From: Elusimicrobiota bacterium
Lineage (GTDB): Bacteria > Elusimicrobiota > Elusimicrobia > FEN-1173
Assembly (NCBI GenBank): GCA_016715645.1
Contig: JADJZR010000028.1
Location: forward strand, 248,001-312,000
Direction: 5' to 3'
Length of the DNA: 64,000 nucleotides
Shown: positions 1 through 8,045 of the stretch, piece by piece
Layout of the letters: each line of letters begins with the position of its first letter
How positions within the stretch are numbered: position 1 is the first letter of the stretch
The notes under the pieces: model-generated
Database searches by the model: none
What the model was told of the DNA's origin: nothing
What the model saw: the letters and a program-made list of their open reading frames with translations, nothing else
Program-made: the position numbers and the translations under genes

Positions 1-2628
1 GTTTCCACCACGTTCACGTTGACGTCGGGCGGGGCGCGCCAAGCGGTGCGGGGGGTGTTCCGGTACCAAGGCGCTCCTTCGCCCGGCGGATGCGTGGCGG
101 GCGGTTACAACGATCACGACGATCTGGTCTTTGCCGTGCTCCGGCCTCCGCTTGCGCCCGCGGCATCGTTCTCCAAACCGGGCGTGGATACCTTGACGTT
201 GTCGTGGGCTCCCTCTTCCGCGGGCGATCCGGCCACGGGATTTCGTTTGGATCTTTCCACCGGCCCGTTTTTTGTCCCCTTGTTGCCCGGATTTAACGAC
301 ACGGACTTCGGTTCCCAAAGGGCCACGGAACTGTTGTCGTTGACGCCCAAAACCACGTACTACGCCCGCGTCAGGGCTTATAACAGCGCCGGGGTTTCGC
401 CCCACAGTCTCGCAGCGATCGGCGTGACGTGGGGTCGTCCAGACCTGGTGGTGTCCCGGGCGGGCGTTGCGCCTTACGCCATGCAAGCGGGCGCGTCTTT
501 CAACATCAACATCGAGTTTAAAAATATCGGTGAAGGTCCATCGGAGCCCGACCTTAATTTTCAGGCTTTTTTGGACGCGCAAACGGCACCGTCTTGGGGC
601 GCGTTCACGCCTCTCTTGGATCCCGGTCAGACATTCAATTGGACGTTCCGGGGAATCGCGCCGCCGGAGGGGATTCATTCCATCAAAATTCTCGCGGATG
701 CTGTGAACCAGCAAACTGAACTGGACGAGTCCAATAACCTGGGGTTTGCCCATTTTGTCGTGGACGCCACACCCCCCACCGTGACGTGGGTTGAACCGGC
801 GAATAACGCCACGATCAGCGGCGTGGCCCCGCTGACCGTGGAAGCCGGAGACGGTCTTTCGGGGATCGACCGGATCGTGTTTGTGGACGGCAACGTTGTG
901 TTGTCAACGGTCACGGCGGCCCCATTCACCTACCCCTGGGACCTGGCGGGGGTGTCGCCCGGGACGCATGTCGTGGCCGCAAGGGCTCAAGACCGGGCCG
1001 GCAACGTTACCGTTAGTTCCGTGACGGTTCAGGTTGTTGGGCCTCATTTCGCCCAGGTGCTTTCCGTGACGAGTGTTCCAGCGACAATCGTTCAGCGGCA
1101 GGTTCTTCCGGCGCAGGTGACTGTGCGAAACACGGGGTTTAACCCGTGGTCCGCCGCGGGAGGCTACCAACTCGGCTCCGTGGATCCCGTTGACAACACG
1201 GTGTGGGGATTGTCCCGGGCGAGCCTATTGGCCGGGGACAATGTGGTTTTCGGCGGGACCAAAACGTTTTCGTTCACGTTGAGGGCGCCCGCCGGGGTTG
1301 GCACGTATCCGTTGGCGTGGCAAATGCGTAAAGATGGGGTTCCCCCCTTGTATTTTGGGGAGAAGGCGTGGAACAATTCGTTTGTTGTCGTTGCGGATAC
1401 GGCCCCGCCCACAATTCCCCCGGGGCCGGTTTTGAAGGGACCCTCGCCGACCACGTTGTTGTTGACGTGGGGAGCCGCGTCGGACTTGGCGGGCATTGCG
1501 GCGTATCGTCTGGATGTGTCGGCGGATCCGTTTTTCTCCGTTCTTTTGCCGGCCTATAACAATCTGTCGGTGGGAACCAGCCGGTCCCGATCGATCAGCG
1601 GGTTGGCTCCAGGAACCACCTATTGGGCCCGGGTCCGGGCCGTGGATCCCAACGGCAACGTGTCCGAAAACGCCGTCGCCTTGCCCTTGGCGACATTGTT
1701 GACGGCCGATGCGACTGCGCCTGTGGTGTCGATTTCGTCGCCCGCGGCCGGTCAACGGATCACGGGGTCCATCACGGTTGCGGCGGTGGCCAGCGACAAC
1801 GTCGACGTGGCCAGCGTTGCCTTTTGGGTGAACGGCGTTTTAAAAATCGTGGACACCTCGTCCCCGTTTAGTTACGCATGGAACCCGTCCACCGCGTCCG
1901 ACGGCCCTTACGTTATTTCAGCGGTCGCCTCGGATTACGCCAACAACCGGAGCACAGCGACGGTGGCCGTGACCTTGGCGTACGACCGCACGCCCCCCAC
2001 CGTGCCCGGCAATCCTCGGTTGGTCAATCCCACGACGAACCGGCTCACGTTCGCCTGGGACGCCGCCACCGACAACGAGGCGGTTATAGGATACCGAATC
2101 GACGTTTCCACCGTGTCGGACTTTTCGACCCGTTTGGCCGGTTACAATAACCTGGCGGTGGGCAAGGTCCTTAGCCGGTCGGTGTCGGGTTTGGCCGCCG
2201 GGACAGCCTACCACGCCCGGGTGCGGGCATACGACAAGAACAGCCTATTGTCCGATACCAGCGCGACCGCCACGGCGTTCACAAAATCCGCCACGGTGTC
2301 TGCCGCGGCCGTGGATTTCGGGACTGACGAGCCATTGGCCTTGGGTCGACTCTATTGCGTTCCTCACCCGGTGCCGGATGGGGCGGCCACGTTTCATATG
2401 GAAGTGGGATCGGCCGACCGGGTGTCGGTCCGGGTTCAACGATTGTCCGGCGAAACGGTGTTCGAAAGCGACAGCGCCGTCGCCGTGCGAACGACGGAAG
2501 GGAAAACCGCGTTTGAACTGCGGTGGAACACCGATGGTCTTTCGTCCGGCGCGTACCTGTGGTCGGTGGAAGCGCACAAAGGCGCAGAAAAAGTCCGCGC
2601 TACCCAAAAAATCGTCGTGCTCCGGTGA
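1..2628 (+). CDS. Fn3/Ig-like repeat surface protein with C-terminal sorting-type domain (5' partial)
   Basis: The frame is open from base 1, so the true start lies upstream; the in-frame TTG at 19 is only the first possible start inside the window. At least 875 codons are visible. Domains in order (numbered from the TTG): Fn3 about 45-140, CARDB-like about 140-250, Ig-like about 254-340, a second CARDB/NPCBM-like module about 342-455, Fn3 about 466-560, Ig-like about 565-655, Fn3 about 660-755, then a 90-residue FlgD/T9SS-like C-terminal module (from LYCVPHPVPDG to the last residue). No catalytic domain is seen, so a structural, adhesive or carbohydrate-binding surface role is inferred. The stop overlaps the GTG start of maf. 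The C-terminal module resembles that of the subtilase at 30.4-32.2 kb, suggesting a common export or anchoring route. Confidence 0.75.
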   Translation, partial: VSTTFTLTSGGARQAVRGVFRYQGAPSPGGCVAGGYNDHDDLVFAVLRPPLAPAASFSKPGVDTLTLSWAPSSAGDPATGFRLDLSTGPFFVPLLPGFNDTDFGSQRATELLSLTPKTTYYARVRAYNSAGVSPHSLAAIGVTWGRPDLVVSRAGVAPYAMQAGASFNINIEFKNIGEGPSEPDLNFQAFLDAQTAPSWGAFTPLLDPGQTFNWTFRGIAPPEGIHSIKILADAVNQQTELDESNNLGFAHFVVDATPPTVTWVEPANNATISGVAPLTVEAGDGLSGIDRIVFVDGNVVLSTVTAAPFTYPWDLAGVSPGTHVVAARAQDRAGNVTVSSVTVQVVGPHFAQVLSVTSVPATIVQRQVLPAQVTVRNTGFNPWSAAGGYQLGSVDPVDNTVWGLSRASLLAGDNVVFGGTKTFSFTLRAPAGVGTYPLAWQMRKDGVPPLYFGEKAWNNSFVVVADTAPPTIPPGPVLKGPSPTTLLLTWGAASDLAGIAAYRLDVSADPFFSVLLPAYNNLSVGTSRSRSISGLAPGTTYWARVRAVDPNGNVSENAVALPLATLLTADATAPVVSISSPAAGQRITGSITVAAVASDNVDVASVAFWVNGVLKIVDTSSPFSYAWNPSTASDGPYVISAVASDYANNRSTATVAVTLAYDRTPPTVPGNPRLVNPTTNRLTFAWDAATDNEAVIGYRIDVSTVSDFSTRLAGYNNLAVGKVLSRSVSGLAAGTAYHARVRAYDKNSLLSDTSATATAFTKSATVSAAAVDFGTDEPLALGRLYCVPHPVPDGAATFHMEVGSADRVSVRVQRLSGETVFESDSAVAVRTTEGKTAFELRWNTDGLSSGAYLWSVEAHKGAEKVRATQKIVVLR

Positions 2629-3200
2629 ACGAGAAACCGGAACCGTTTGTGTTGGCGTCCGGGTCTCCCCGGCGCAAAATATTGTTAAAGAAAGTGGTCC
2701 CGCGGTTTCTCGTTCGGGTCAGCCAAGTGCCGGAACCTCCGCCGCGTGCCGGGGTTGACGTGAAACGGTATGTGATGGAGTTGGCTCGACAAAAAGCTCT
2801 TGCCGTGGCTCGGAGCGTTCCGCGCGGTCTCGTGTTGGGGGCGGACACGGAGGTGGTTCGGCGGGGAAAAGTGTATGGCAAACCCACCGATGCGGCCGAT
2901 GCCCGGCGCATGTTGTCGGACTTAAGCGGCAAGTGGCACGACGTTTACACCGGTCTGGCGTTGGCGGTTCGGCCCGGCCGGAGGGTGTGGACCGATGTGT
3001 TTCGGACGCGGGTTAAAATGCGGTCTTTTTCAAACGCGCAATTGGATCGGTGGTCGAAAAAGAATCACGACAAGGCCGGCGCCTACGCCGCGCAGGCCCG
3101 GGGAAACCCGTTTGTCGACCGTTACAAGGGCGAATACGAAAACGTCGTGGGACTGCCGTTGCGGGGTTTGAGGTCTTTGCTTAAAAAAGTTACGGGGTAA
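2625..3200 (+). CDS. maf: Maf family nucleoside triphosphate pyrophosphatase
   Basis: 191 aa, the usual Maf length. Family members hydrolyse non-canonical or pyrimidine NTPs (dTTP/UTP type) to the monophosphate and pyrophosphate, cleaning the nucleotide pool, and some delay septation. Visible motifs are the N-terminal LASGSPRR, the central GADTEV with the catalytic-type Asp, GKP, and a C-terminal KAGAYAAQ block. The start is the GTG at 2625, whose bases overlap the upstream stop (GTGA); a longer upstream ATG would lie inside the previous gene and adds an unrelated Arg-rich tail. The 3' end overlaps the convergent gene at 3190 by 11 bp. Confidence 0.9.
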   Translation: MNEKPEPFVLASGSPRRKILLKKVVPRFLVRVSQVPEPPPRAGVDVKRYVMELARQKALAVARSVPRGLVLGADTEVVRRGKVYGKPTDAADARRMLSDLSGKWHDVYTGLALAVRPGRRVWTDVFRTRVKMRSFSNAQLDRWSKKNHDKAGAYAAQARGNPFVDRYKGEYENVVGLPLRGLRSLLKKVTG

Positions 3201-3939
3201 CCGGCGGGGGCGCTACGGGGGCCGCGGGGGCTTTGGGCCCCTCCAGCTTGCTCAGCAGAACTTTAACTTTCAGGCGGGTGCTTTGGTCGCTGTACCATTC
3301 TTGAAGGGCGGCCTGCATTTCTTGGCGGCGCACGTTGTCTTGAAATCCGTCGGGATTTTCCAGTATCTTCTTGCGATCCTCTTCCCCGGCTTGGGCCAAA
3401 GCCGCCTGGAGTTTGGCGGGGTATTCCAGCGATGAGATCTTGATTCCCGACGCCATGATGAACTGGGCTTTTTGGGCCATCAACTGGCGGCGTTGGTCCG
3501 CCTCAAAGTCTTCCACCTTCAACCGCAGACGTCCCAAGACGTCCCGGTAAAGTCCCACATCGAACCGGCCTTCTTTTTGGAACGCCGGAATGTGTTGGAT
3601 CGTTTGGGCCAGTTCCATGTCGGCCACCGCGAGACCCAGCTTCTCGGCTTCCATGACGAAAACTTCTTCTTGAACCAACGACTGAACCACTTGGCGTTTG
3701 AGATAATCCCGTTGGGGATCCGTCAACGGTTGGGGAGACCGCTGACGTTGCTCTTCCAACACCTGTTGGTAAAAATTGTCAAATCGTTTGTATGGGATTT
3801 TTCGTCCGTTAACGGTGATGGCCGCGTCCAGGGGGGACTGGTCGAAAAAGTAGCTTCCAAATCCTGCAAAAGACCCCACGACAAAAACAGCGATCACGAT
3901 TAAATAGATTTTTTTTCGGTTATTATGGAACCATTTCAT
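3190..3939 (-). CDS. SurA_N/PpiD-like membrane-anchored periplasmic chaperone without a PPIase domain
   Basis: 249 aa. It has one N-terminal membrane anchor (about residues 10-32) after a basic start (MKWFHNNRKK), then a SurA_N_3/PpiD-type chaperone region with the typical AITVNGRKIPYKRF and QRDYLKRQVVQSLVQEE blocks. PpiD and SurA assist folding of outer-membrane or exported proteins. The parvulin (rotamase) domain expected after this region is absent and the protein ends in a Pro/Ala-rich tail, so it is probably a chaperone only. It is the last gene of a three-gene minus-strand operon (M23 peptidase, bactofilin, this gene), 9 nt after the bactofilin stop. Membership of the SurA/PpiD superfamily is clear; the client is unknown. 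Confidence 0.75.
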   Translation of the reverse strand: MKWFHNNRKKIYLIVIAVFVVGSFAGFGSYFFDQSPLDAAITVNGRKIPYKRFDNFYQQVLEEQRQRSPQPLTDPQRDYLKRQVVQSLVQEEVFVMEAEKLGLAVADMELAQTIQHIPAFQKEGRFDVGLYRDVLGRLRLKVEDFEADQRRQLMAQKAQFIMASGIKISSLEYPAKLQAALAQAGEEDRKKILENPDGFQDNVRRQEMQAALQEWYSDQSTRLKVKVLLSKLEGPKAPAAPVAPPPVTP

Positions 3940-3948
3940 GGGATGTCC

Positions 3949-4353
3949 TTACGATATAGAGGGGGCGGTGGTTTGGGACAAAGCTTTTTCCACGTCCAGC
4001 GCGCCAATTTTTTCCGCGTTCATCAAGCAGTGTCCTTCAAAAAAGGCTCCGTCAGCGATGGACACCTGGGCGGTGCGCAGATCGCCTCGCACCTGGCCTT
4101 TGGGTTGAATTTCCAGGGAGTGGGCCGCCGTGACGTTGCCGGTGACTTTCCCGGCGATGAAAACCATTTTCGCGATCACATCTCCCGTGACGTCGGCTTT
4201 TTCGCCGACGATCACCCCTTCCGCGCAGAGGCCGCCTTCCACAACACCGTCGACGCGAACAAACCCTTTTGAACGGATATTGCCCTGAAATCTGGTTCCG
4301 GCCCCGATCACGGTTTCCATGGGAGACGACAGGCCTTCTTTTTTGCCAATCAT
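3949..4353 (-). CDS. Bactofilin
   Basis: 134 aa. Bactofilins are right-handed beta-helix cytoskeletal polymers that position cell-wall enzymes. The repeated short beta-strand pattern is visible from about residue 18 to 118 (FQGNIRSKGFVRVDGVVEGG, GKVTGNVTA, KGQVRGDLRTAQVSIADG), matching the DUF583/bactofilin family in length and pattern. Its ATG comes one base after the stop of the M23 peptidase gene, a pairing known in many bacteria (for example csd1-ccmA in Helicobacter), where the bactofilin scaffolds a peptidoglycan hydrolase to shape the cell. Polymerisation is inferred from the family. Confidence 0.9.
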   Translation of the reverse strand: MIGKKEGLSSPMETVIGAGTRFQGNIRSKGFVRVDGVVEGGLCAEGVIVGEKADVTGDVIAKMVFIAGKVTGNVTAAHSLEIQPKGQVRGDLRTAQVSIADGAFFEGHCLMNAEKIGALDVEKALSQTTAPSIS

Positions 4354-4354
4354 A

Positions 4355-5353
4355 TCAGGATGTGTGTTTCTTCAGAAATCGATAGGGATTCACAGCGCGG
4401 CCATTATACCACACTTCGTAATGGCAATGGGGGCCGGTGGCTTTACCGGTCTGGCCCATGAGCGCGATGGTTTGGCCCCGTTTGACCGCGTCGCCTTTTT
4501 TGACCAGCAACAGACGGTTGTGGCCGTAGCGGGTGGAATAGCCCATCCCGTGGTCGATGACCACCACGTTGCCGTACCCGCCGGCCCAGCCGGCCAATTT
4601 GACTTCTCCATCGGCGGCGGAGCGGATGGGAGACCCGGCCGGCCCGGCGATGTCCAGTCCCTGATGGGATTCCCGGAACCCATCGATGGGGTGAAGGCGC
4701 ATTCCGTAGTGGGACGTTAGGTATCCCGCCACCGGCCACAGGTTGGGAGTGGCATTGTAAATTTGGCGTTCGGTCGAAATTTTTTCGCTCAATCGCTGAA
4801 CGCTGGCGATCCTCAGTTCCGCTTCGGCGCGGAGGGCCTGCACTTCGCGTCCGATTTCCTCAAAGGAAATTTCGTGACGGGGGGCTTGAAGCATTTGTTC
4901 CAAAGCCCGCGCGTCGGCCGTCGACGGGCCCCCCAGGGCTTGGTATGGGGACGAACGCGGGGGTGTCGAATCGGTTTGGATAATGGCATCCCGGCTCCCC
5001 AGTCCCATCAAAGTGCGCAGTTCCGTTTCCAAACTTTTCACCTCATCGAGCATGGCCCGTGATTCGTTGAGTTGTTGGGTCATGTAGGCCAACTTGAGTT
5101 TGAGGTAGTGACTGCTCACCCGGGCACGCCAATAATCAAAGCGTTCCGACGCGAGAAACCCGGCCCAGCCGGTCAGGGCGGTCCAGGAAATGAACAGAAG
5201 CGCCAAAAACGGAAGCGAGAACGATATTTGACGGGGCCGGGCAATTCCGTGGGGGATCACCATAATGGTCATGCGCCGGCTGACTTCTTTGCGCCAACGG
5301 CGCCAAAGGCGGGCCATCAAAAACCTCCAAAGCGGGTTGGTTTGAATCTTCAT
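4355..5353 (-). CDS. M23 (LytM-type) peptidoglycan endopeptidase, membrane anchored
   Basis: About 332 aa. It has a basic N-terminus, one membrane segment (FSLPFLALLFISWTALTGWA), a coiled-coil stretch (about 80-115 and 170-205), and a C-terminal M23 domain. The zinc ligands are visible as HYGMRLHP...HQGLD and HCHYEVW. The enzyme cleaves peptide cross-links of peptidoglycan in the periplasm. The domain order matches bactofilin-partnered M23 proteins. Start: two in-frame ATGs (5359 and 5353). The first overlaps the -10 box of the only good promoter, so the second, at the predicted transcription start, is preferred and would give a leaderless mRNA. First gene of the minus-strand shape operon. 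Confidence 0.88.
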   Translation of the reverse strand: MKIQTNPLWRFLMARLWRRWRKEVSRRMTIMVIPHGIARPRQISFSLPFLALLFISWTALTGWAGFLASERFDYWRARVSSHYLKLKLAYMTQQLNESRAMLDEVKSLETELRTLMGLGSRDAIIQTDSTPPRSSPYQALGGPSTADARALEQMLQAPRHEISFEEIGREVQALRAEAELRIASVQRLSEKISTERQIYNATPNLWPVAGYLTSHYGMRLHPIDGFRESHQGLDIAGPAGSPIRSAADGEVKLAGWAGGYGNVVVIDHGMGYSTRYGHNRLLLVKKGDAVKRGQTIALMGQTGKATGPHCHYEVWYNGRAVNPYRFLKKHTS

Positions 5354-5358
5354 ATTCA

Positions 5359-5387
5359 TATCTAACAGATAAGACCAACCCTGTCAA
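5359..5387 (-). promoter_or_regulatory. Sigma-70-type promoter of the M23-bactofilin operon
   Basis: On the minus strand TTGACA (5387-5382), a 17-nt spacer and TAGATA (5364-5359). The expected transcription start, about 7 nt after the -10 box, falls at the ATG at 5353, with no room for a ribosome binding site. The intergenic region to the divergent sigma-54-like gene is shared. Confidence 0.7.
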
Positions 5388-5408
5388 GGACACAGTTAAT
5401 AAAAAAAC

Positions 5409-5437
5409 TTGCAAAAGAGACGTTCTCCCGCTAGACT
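5409..5437 (+). promoter_or_regulatory. Sigma-70-type promoter of the sigma-54-like gene (leaderless)
   Basis: TTGCAA (5409-5414), a spacer of exactly 17 nt, and TAGACT (5432-5437). The predicted +1 is base 5444, which is the A of the start codon. No Shine-Dalgarno sequence precedes the ATG. Confidence 0.65.
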
Positions 5438-5443
5438 TGTTCC

Positions 5444-6598
5444 ATGGAAAAGAAACCCCGTCGGCCGCACCTGGCCATGGAACCCCGTGCGGCCTTGCAG
5501 AACCGGGCCACCCTGTTGGCCCGGTTGCAAACTGTCCAGTTGTTGAAAATGTCGGAACGTGAAATCGCTGAACTTATTCGCGATGCTGAAAACGACCCTA
5601 TTTTCGAGCGGCTCATTTATCCCAAAGAAGGGAAATGGAAAGTCGTTCGCTTTCAGCCCAATCCGAGAACCCATCTTGCATCTTCTTTTTACGAGCTTAA
5701 CGAAGAAGTTCTCCCCCAGGGCGCTCGGCCTGAGGCCGCTTCAGTCATTGCCGAAAGCCGGGAAGCGTTGGGGATTATTCACCGGATGGGTCAATCACTG
5801 TTTGAGACCCACTTTCTTCGGGTTGAAAAAGAGTTGGACCGGGCCGGTGTGGCCGCGGAGTTGAACTTAACTCCAGAAGAGGTTCAAAAGGTACGGGATT
5901 TCATGCTGGCCTATTCGGTCCAGTCGGAATTTTTCGATCCCTCCGTGAAATCGCCGGGATCTCACGGCCAACGGGTGGTTCGGTTGGCTCGGATCAGTTT
6001 GGACGATGCAGGGGAACCTGTTTTTGAGTTCGGCTCGCCGTTGTTGGCTCGGGGGCGTTACGACATTCACTACGAACACCTTCAAAACCTGTTGCGCAAC
6101 GGCCAACTTCAACCGAAAGATCAAAGACATTTAAAGTCGTTCATTCGGCGGCTGGAATTCATTAATTGGCGGCAAAATACCTTGTATCGGATATTGGATT
6201 TTGTCTGTCACGGACAGCGGACTTTTTTGGCCACACAGGACGCCTCAAAAAAAGTTCCGATCACCCAGCGCCAGCTGGCGAAACGGTTGGCCGTGGCGCC
6301 CTCCACGGTCAATCGAGCGATTCAAGGCCGGAGCTTGGTGTTGCCCTGGGGGGAAGAAGTTCTATTGGAAGACCTGTTTTGTTCCCGCAAAAAATTGTGC
6401 GTGACCGTTTTGGAAAACTTAGAGGAAGAAGATCCTCAGTTCGACCGTAAGACCGATATGGATTTGCAGGAACAAATCCGCGTTCGGCTGGGTTTCCCCG
6501 TTCCTCGCCGGACGGTCAACAGTTATCGGCGAGTATTGGCCGTTCAGCATCTTGAACAGTCGCCCAAACCCCAACCTTCTCCGGTGGACCCCCGATGA
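5444..6598 (+). CDS. rpoN: Divergent RNA polymerase sigma-54 (RpoN-like) factor
   Basis: 384 aa, shorter than usual RpoN (about 450-500). A region-I-like segment is visible near residues 25-58 (QLLKMSEREIAELIRDAEND resembles the LxxS-EL-I-ENP pattern). A middle core-binding region follows. The C-terminal HTH (TQRQLAKRLAVAPSTVNRAI then LPWGEEVLLEDLF) matches the RpoN pattern of STVSRAI followed by a PxG...L..FF stretch. A degenerate RpoN box, PRRTVNSYRRVL, stands where ARRTVAKYRE is canonical. RpoN recognises -24/-12 promoters and needs AAA+ activators. The downstream prepilin gene starts within this stop codon (ATGA), and pili are classic sigma-54 targets. Assignment is by motif order; a search with the RpoN HMM would decide. 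Confidence 0.72.
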   Translation: MEKKPRRPHLAMEPRAALQNRATLLARLQTVQLLKMSEREIAELIRDAENDPIFERLIYPKEGKWKVVRFQPNPRTHLASSFYELNEEVLPQGARPEAASVIAESREALGIIHRMGQSLFETHFLRVEKELDRAGVAAELNLTPEEVQKVRDFMLAYSVQSEFFDPSVKSPGSHGQRVVRLARISLDDAGEPVFEFGSPLLARGRYDIHYEHLQNLLRNGQLQPKDQRHLKSFIRRLEFINWRQNTLYRILDFVCHGQRTFLATQDASKKVPITQRQLAKRLAVAPSTVNRAIQGRSLVLPWGEEVLLEDLFCSRKKLCVTVLENLEEEDPQFDRKTDMDLQEQIRVRLGFPVPRRTVNSYRRVLAVQHLEQSPKPQPSPVDPR

Positions 6599-7014
6599 GA
6601 CGAAGGGGGTTTACCCTGATTGAGCTGATGATGACAGTTGCCATCATCAGCATTGTGGCGTCGGTGGCGATCCCCAAATTCGGCAACATGATCGTTCGGG
6701 CCAAGGAATCTTCCACCAAAGGGGCGTTGGGGGGGATCCGCTCCGCAATCTCCATATACTACTCCGACATGGAAGGTGTCAATCCGTCGGCGGGGGGGCT
6801 GATGACGGCCCTTACAACAGGGGGGAAATATTTGGACCATCCGCCCTACGCGCGAGTGCCCGTGCCTGGAAATCATGGGGACCAATCCAGCGTGTTGGAT
6901 TATGTCGGCGCGTATACCGATGTGGGCAATTGGGTGTACTTCGGTTCCACGGGGGCTGTGGCCGTTAATTGCACGCATCCCGACACCAGCGCGCAAATTT
7001 GGAGCACCTGGTAA
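6595..7014 (+). CDS. Type IV prepilin / type II pseudopilin-like protein
   Basis: 139 aa with a short leader MRRRG, then the prepilin peptidase site G|FTLIEL and a hydrophobic helix with the conserved Glu at +5 (FTLIELMMTVAIISIVASVAIP). After the helix comes the block GALGGIRSAISIYYSDMEG, characteristic of Elusimicrobia-type pilins. Prepilin peptidase would cut after the Gly and methylate the Phe; the product assembles into a pilus or pseudopilus in the envelope. The ATG overlaps the sigma-54-like stop codon, implying cotranscription and translational coupling. Confidence 0.88.
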   Translation: MRRRGFTLIELMMTVAIISIVASVAIPKFGNMIVRAKESSTKGALGGIRSAISIYYSDMEGVNPSAGGLMTALTTGGKYLDHPPYARVPVPGNHGDQSSVLDYVGAYTDVGNWVYFGSTGAVAVNCTHPDTSAQIWSTW

Positions 7015-7040
7015 TCGATCTTCAATCCATGAAAAATATC

Positions 7041-7070
7041 TTGCGTAACCCGCTTCCTATTTTGTAGACT
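7041..7070 (+). promoter_or_regulatory. Promoter of the rpsF-ssb-rpsR-rplI-dnaB operon
   Basis: TTGCGT (7041-7046), an 18-nt spacer and TAGACT (7065-7070); predicted +1 near 7077. This leaves a GC-rich leader of about 80 nt before the TTG start at 7157, long enough for a regulatory fold such as the S6:S18 autoregulatory hairpin known in other phyla. I could not identify that motif with confidence. Confidence 0.6.
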
Positions 7071-7156
7071 TGAGTCTCTTCGGTCCCGTGGATGTTGGCG
7101 GGGCCCACCCCGGCCCATTCGTTTCAGACCGGACGACCATGAAGGAGGCGCATTCC

Positions 7157-7615
7157 TTGATCCATTACGAGACCGTATTTGTATTGCCCGGCGACGCCCA
7201 ACCCCAAAAGGTGGACGATTTCGTCGAAAAAGTGAAATCCCTCATTGTGCAAAAAGGCGGCGAGGTCACCCTCGCTGAAAAGTGGGGCCGTCGTCGTTTG
7301 GCTTATCCCATTGGACGTCAGAGGGAAGGATACTACACGTTCCTTCAGTTCAACGCCCAGCCCTCTTTCGTGGCCGAATTGAACCAATTTTTTCACGTGT
7401 CCGAAGACGTGATCCGCCAAATCATCTGCAAAGCCCTGAAAGGCAAACCCGCTTCTCCCATGATGGTGGTTCCGCCGGCTCCGTCGTTTGACGCCCATGG
7501 TCACCGGCCCGGCGCTCACGGTCCATCGGCCGCAAGCGTTCCGGCGCCGGTTTCCGTCGCGGCGGCTCCTTCCGAGGTTTCCCATGCCCACTCAAATCCG
7601 ACTGCTACAGCTTAA
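7157..7615 (+). CDS. rpsF: Ribosomal protein bS6
   Basis: 152 aa. S6 binds 16S rRNA with S18 in the 30S platform. The body matches S6 (HYETVFVLPGD, KWGRRRLAYPIGRQREGYY, EDVIRQIICKAL). Start choice: a strong Shine-Dalgarno AAGGAGG at 7142-7148 lies 8 nt before the TTG at 7157, in frame and directly before the conserved IHYE; the ATG at 7139 would overlap that SD. The C-terminus has an extra tail of about 50 residues rich in Ala, Pro, His and Ser that is not part of the fold, and its last 32 nt overlap ssb. Confidence 0.93.
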   Translation: MIHYETVFVLPGDAQPQKVDDFVEKVKSLIVQKGGEVTLAEKWGRRRLAYPIGRQREGYYTFLQFNAQPSFVAELNQFFHVSEDVIRQIICKALKGKPASPMMVVPPAPSFDAHGHRPGAHGPSAASVPAPVSVAAAPSEVSHAHSNPTATA

Positions 7616-8033
7616 CAACGTCCAGTTAGTGGGCCGGCTGACCCGGGATCCCGAGCTTCGGTTTACCACATCGGGCCAACCCGTGTGCCGTTTTGATCTG
7701 GCCGTGAACCGCCGTTATAAGGATAAGGCCGGGGAATGGAAAGACGATACTTCTTTTGTCCCCGTTGTCGTTTGGCGCGAGGCGGGCCAACGGTGCGGCG
7801 AAAAATTAAAAAAGGGCAGTCCCGTCTACGTGGAAGGCCGTTTGAAGAGCCGAAACTGGGAAACCAAAGACGGCCAAAAACGGTCCGGTCATGAGGTGGA
7901 CGCGCTCCGTGTTCAATTTTTGGAGAAAGCTGAAACGGCCGTTGGTTCACCCGCGGCGGACGAGGACATTCCGGCCGCGGACGCCGACAGCGGTGTCTCG
8001 GCGGCGCCGGTCACCGAAGACGTTCCCTTTTAA
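7584..8033 (+). CDS. ssb: Single-stranded DNA-binding protein
   Basis: 149 aa. OB-fold domain at residues 1-110 (NNVQLVGRLTRDPELRF, FDLAVNR, VYVEGRLKSRNWETKDGQ). A linker follows, then an acidic tip ending EDVPF, which matches the DDDIPF-type tail that recruits replication and repair partners. It coats ssDNA at the fork. The start is the ATG at 7584 with GAGG just upstream, inside the rpsF tail; an upstream in-frame extension in the rpsF coding region has no SSB character. It sits between rpsF and rpsR as in most bacteria. Confidence 0.93.
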   Translation: MPTQIRLLQLNNVQLVGRLTRDPELRFTTSGQPVCRFDLAVNRRYKDKAGEWKDDTSFVPVVVWREAGQRCGEKLKKGSPVYVEGRLKSRNWETKDGQKRSGHEVDALRVQFLEKAETAVGSPAADEDIPAADADSGVSAAPVTEDVPF

Positions 8034-8045
8034 AGAGGAGAAATC

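Noticed and set aside
7077..7156. S6:S18 autoregulatory RNA in the rpsF leader
   Set aside because: Leader length fits but I could not trace the conserved bulge and stem by eye; a covariance-model search is needed.
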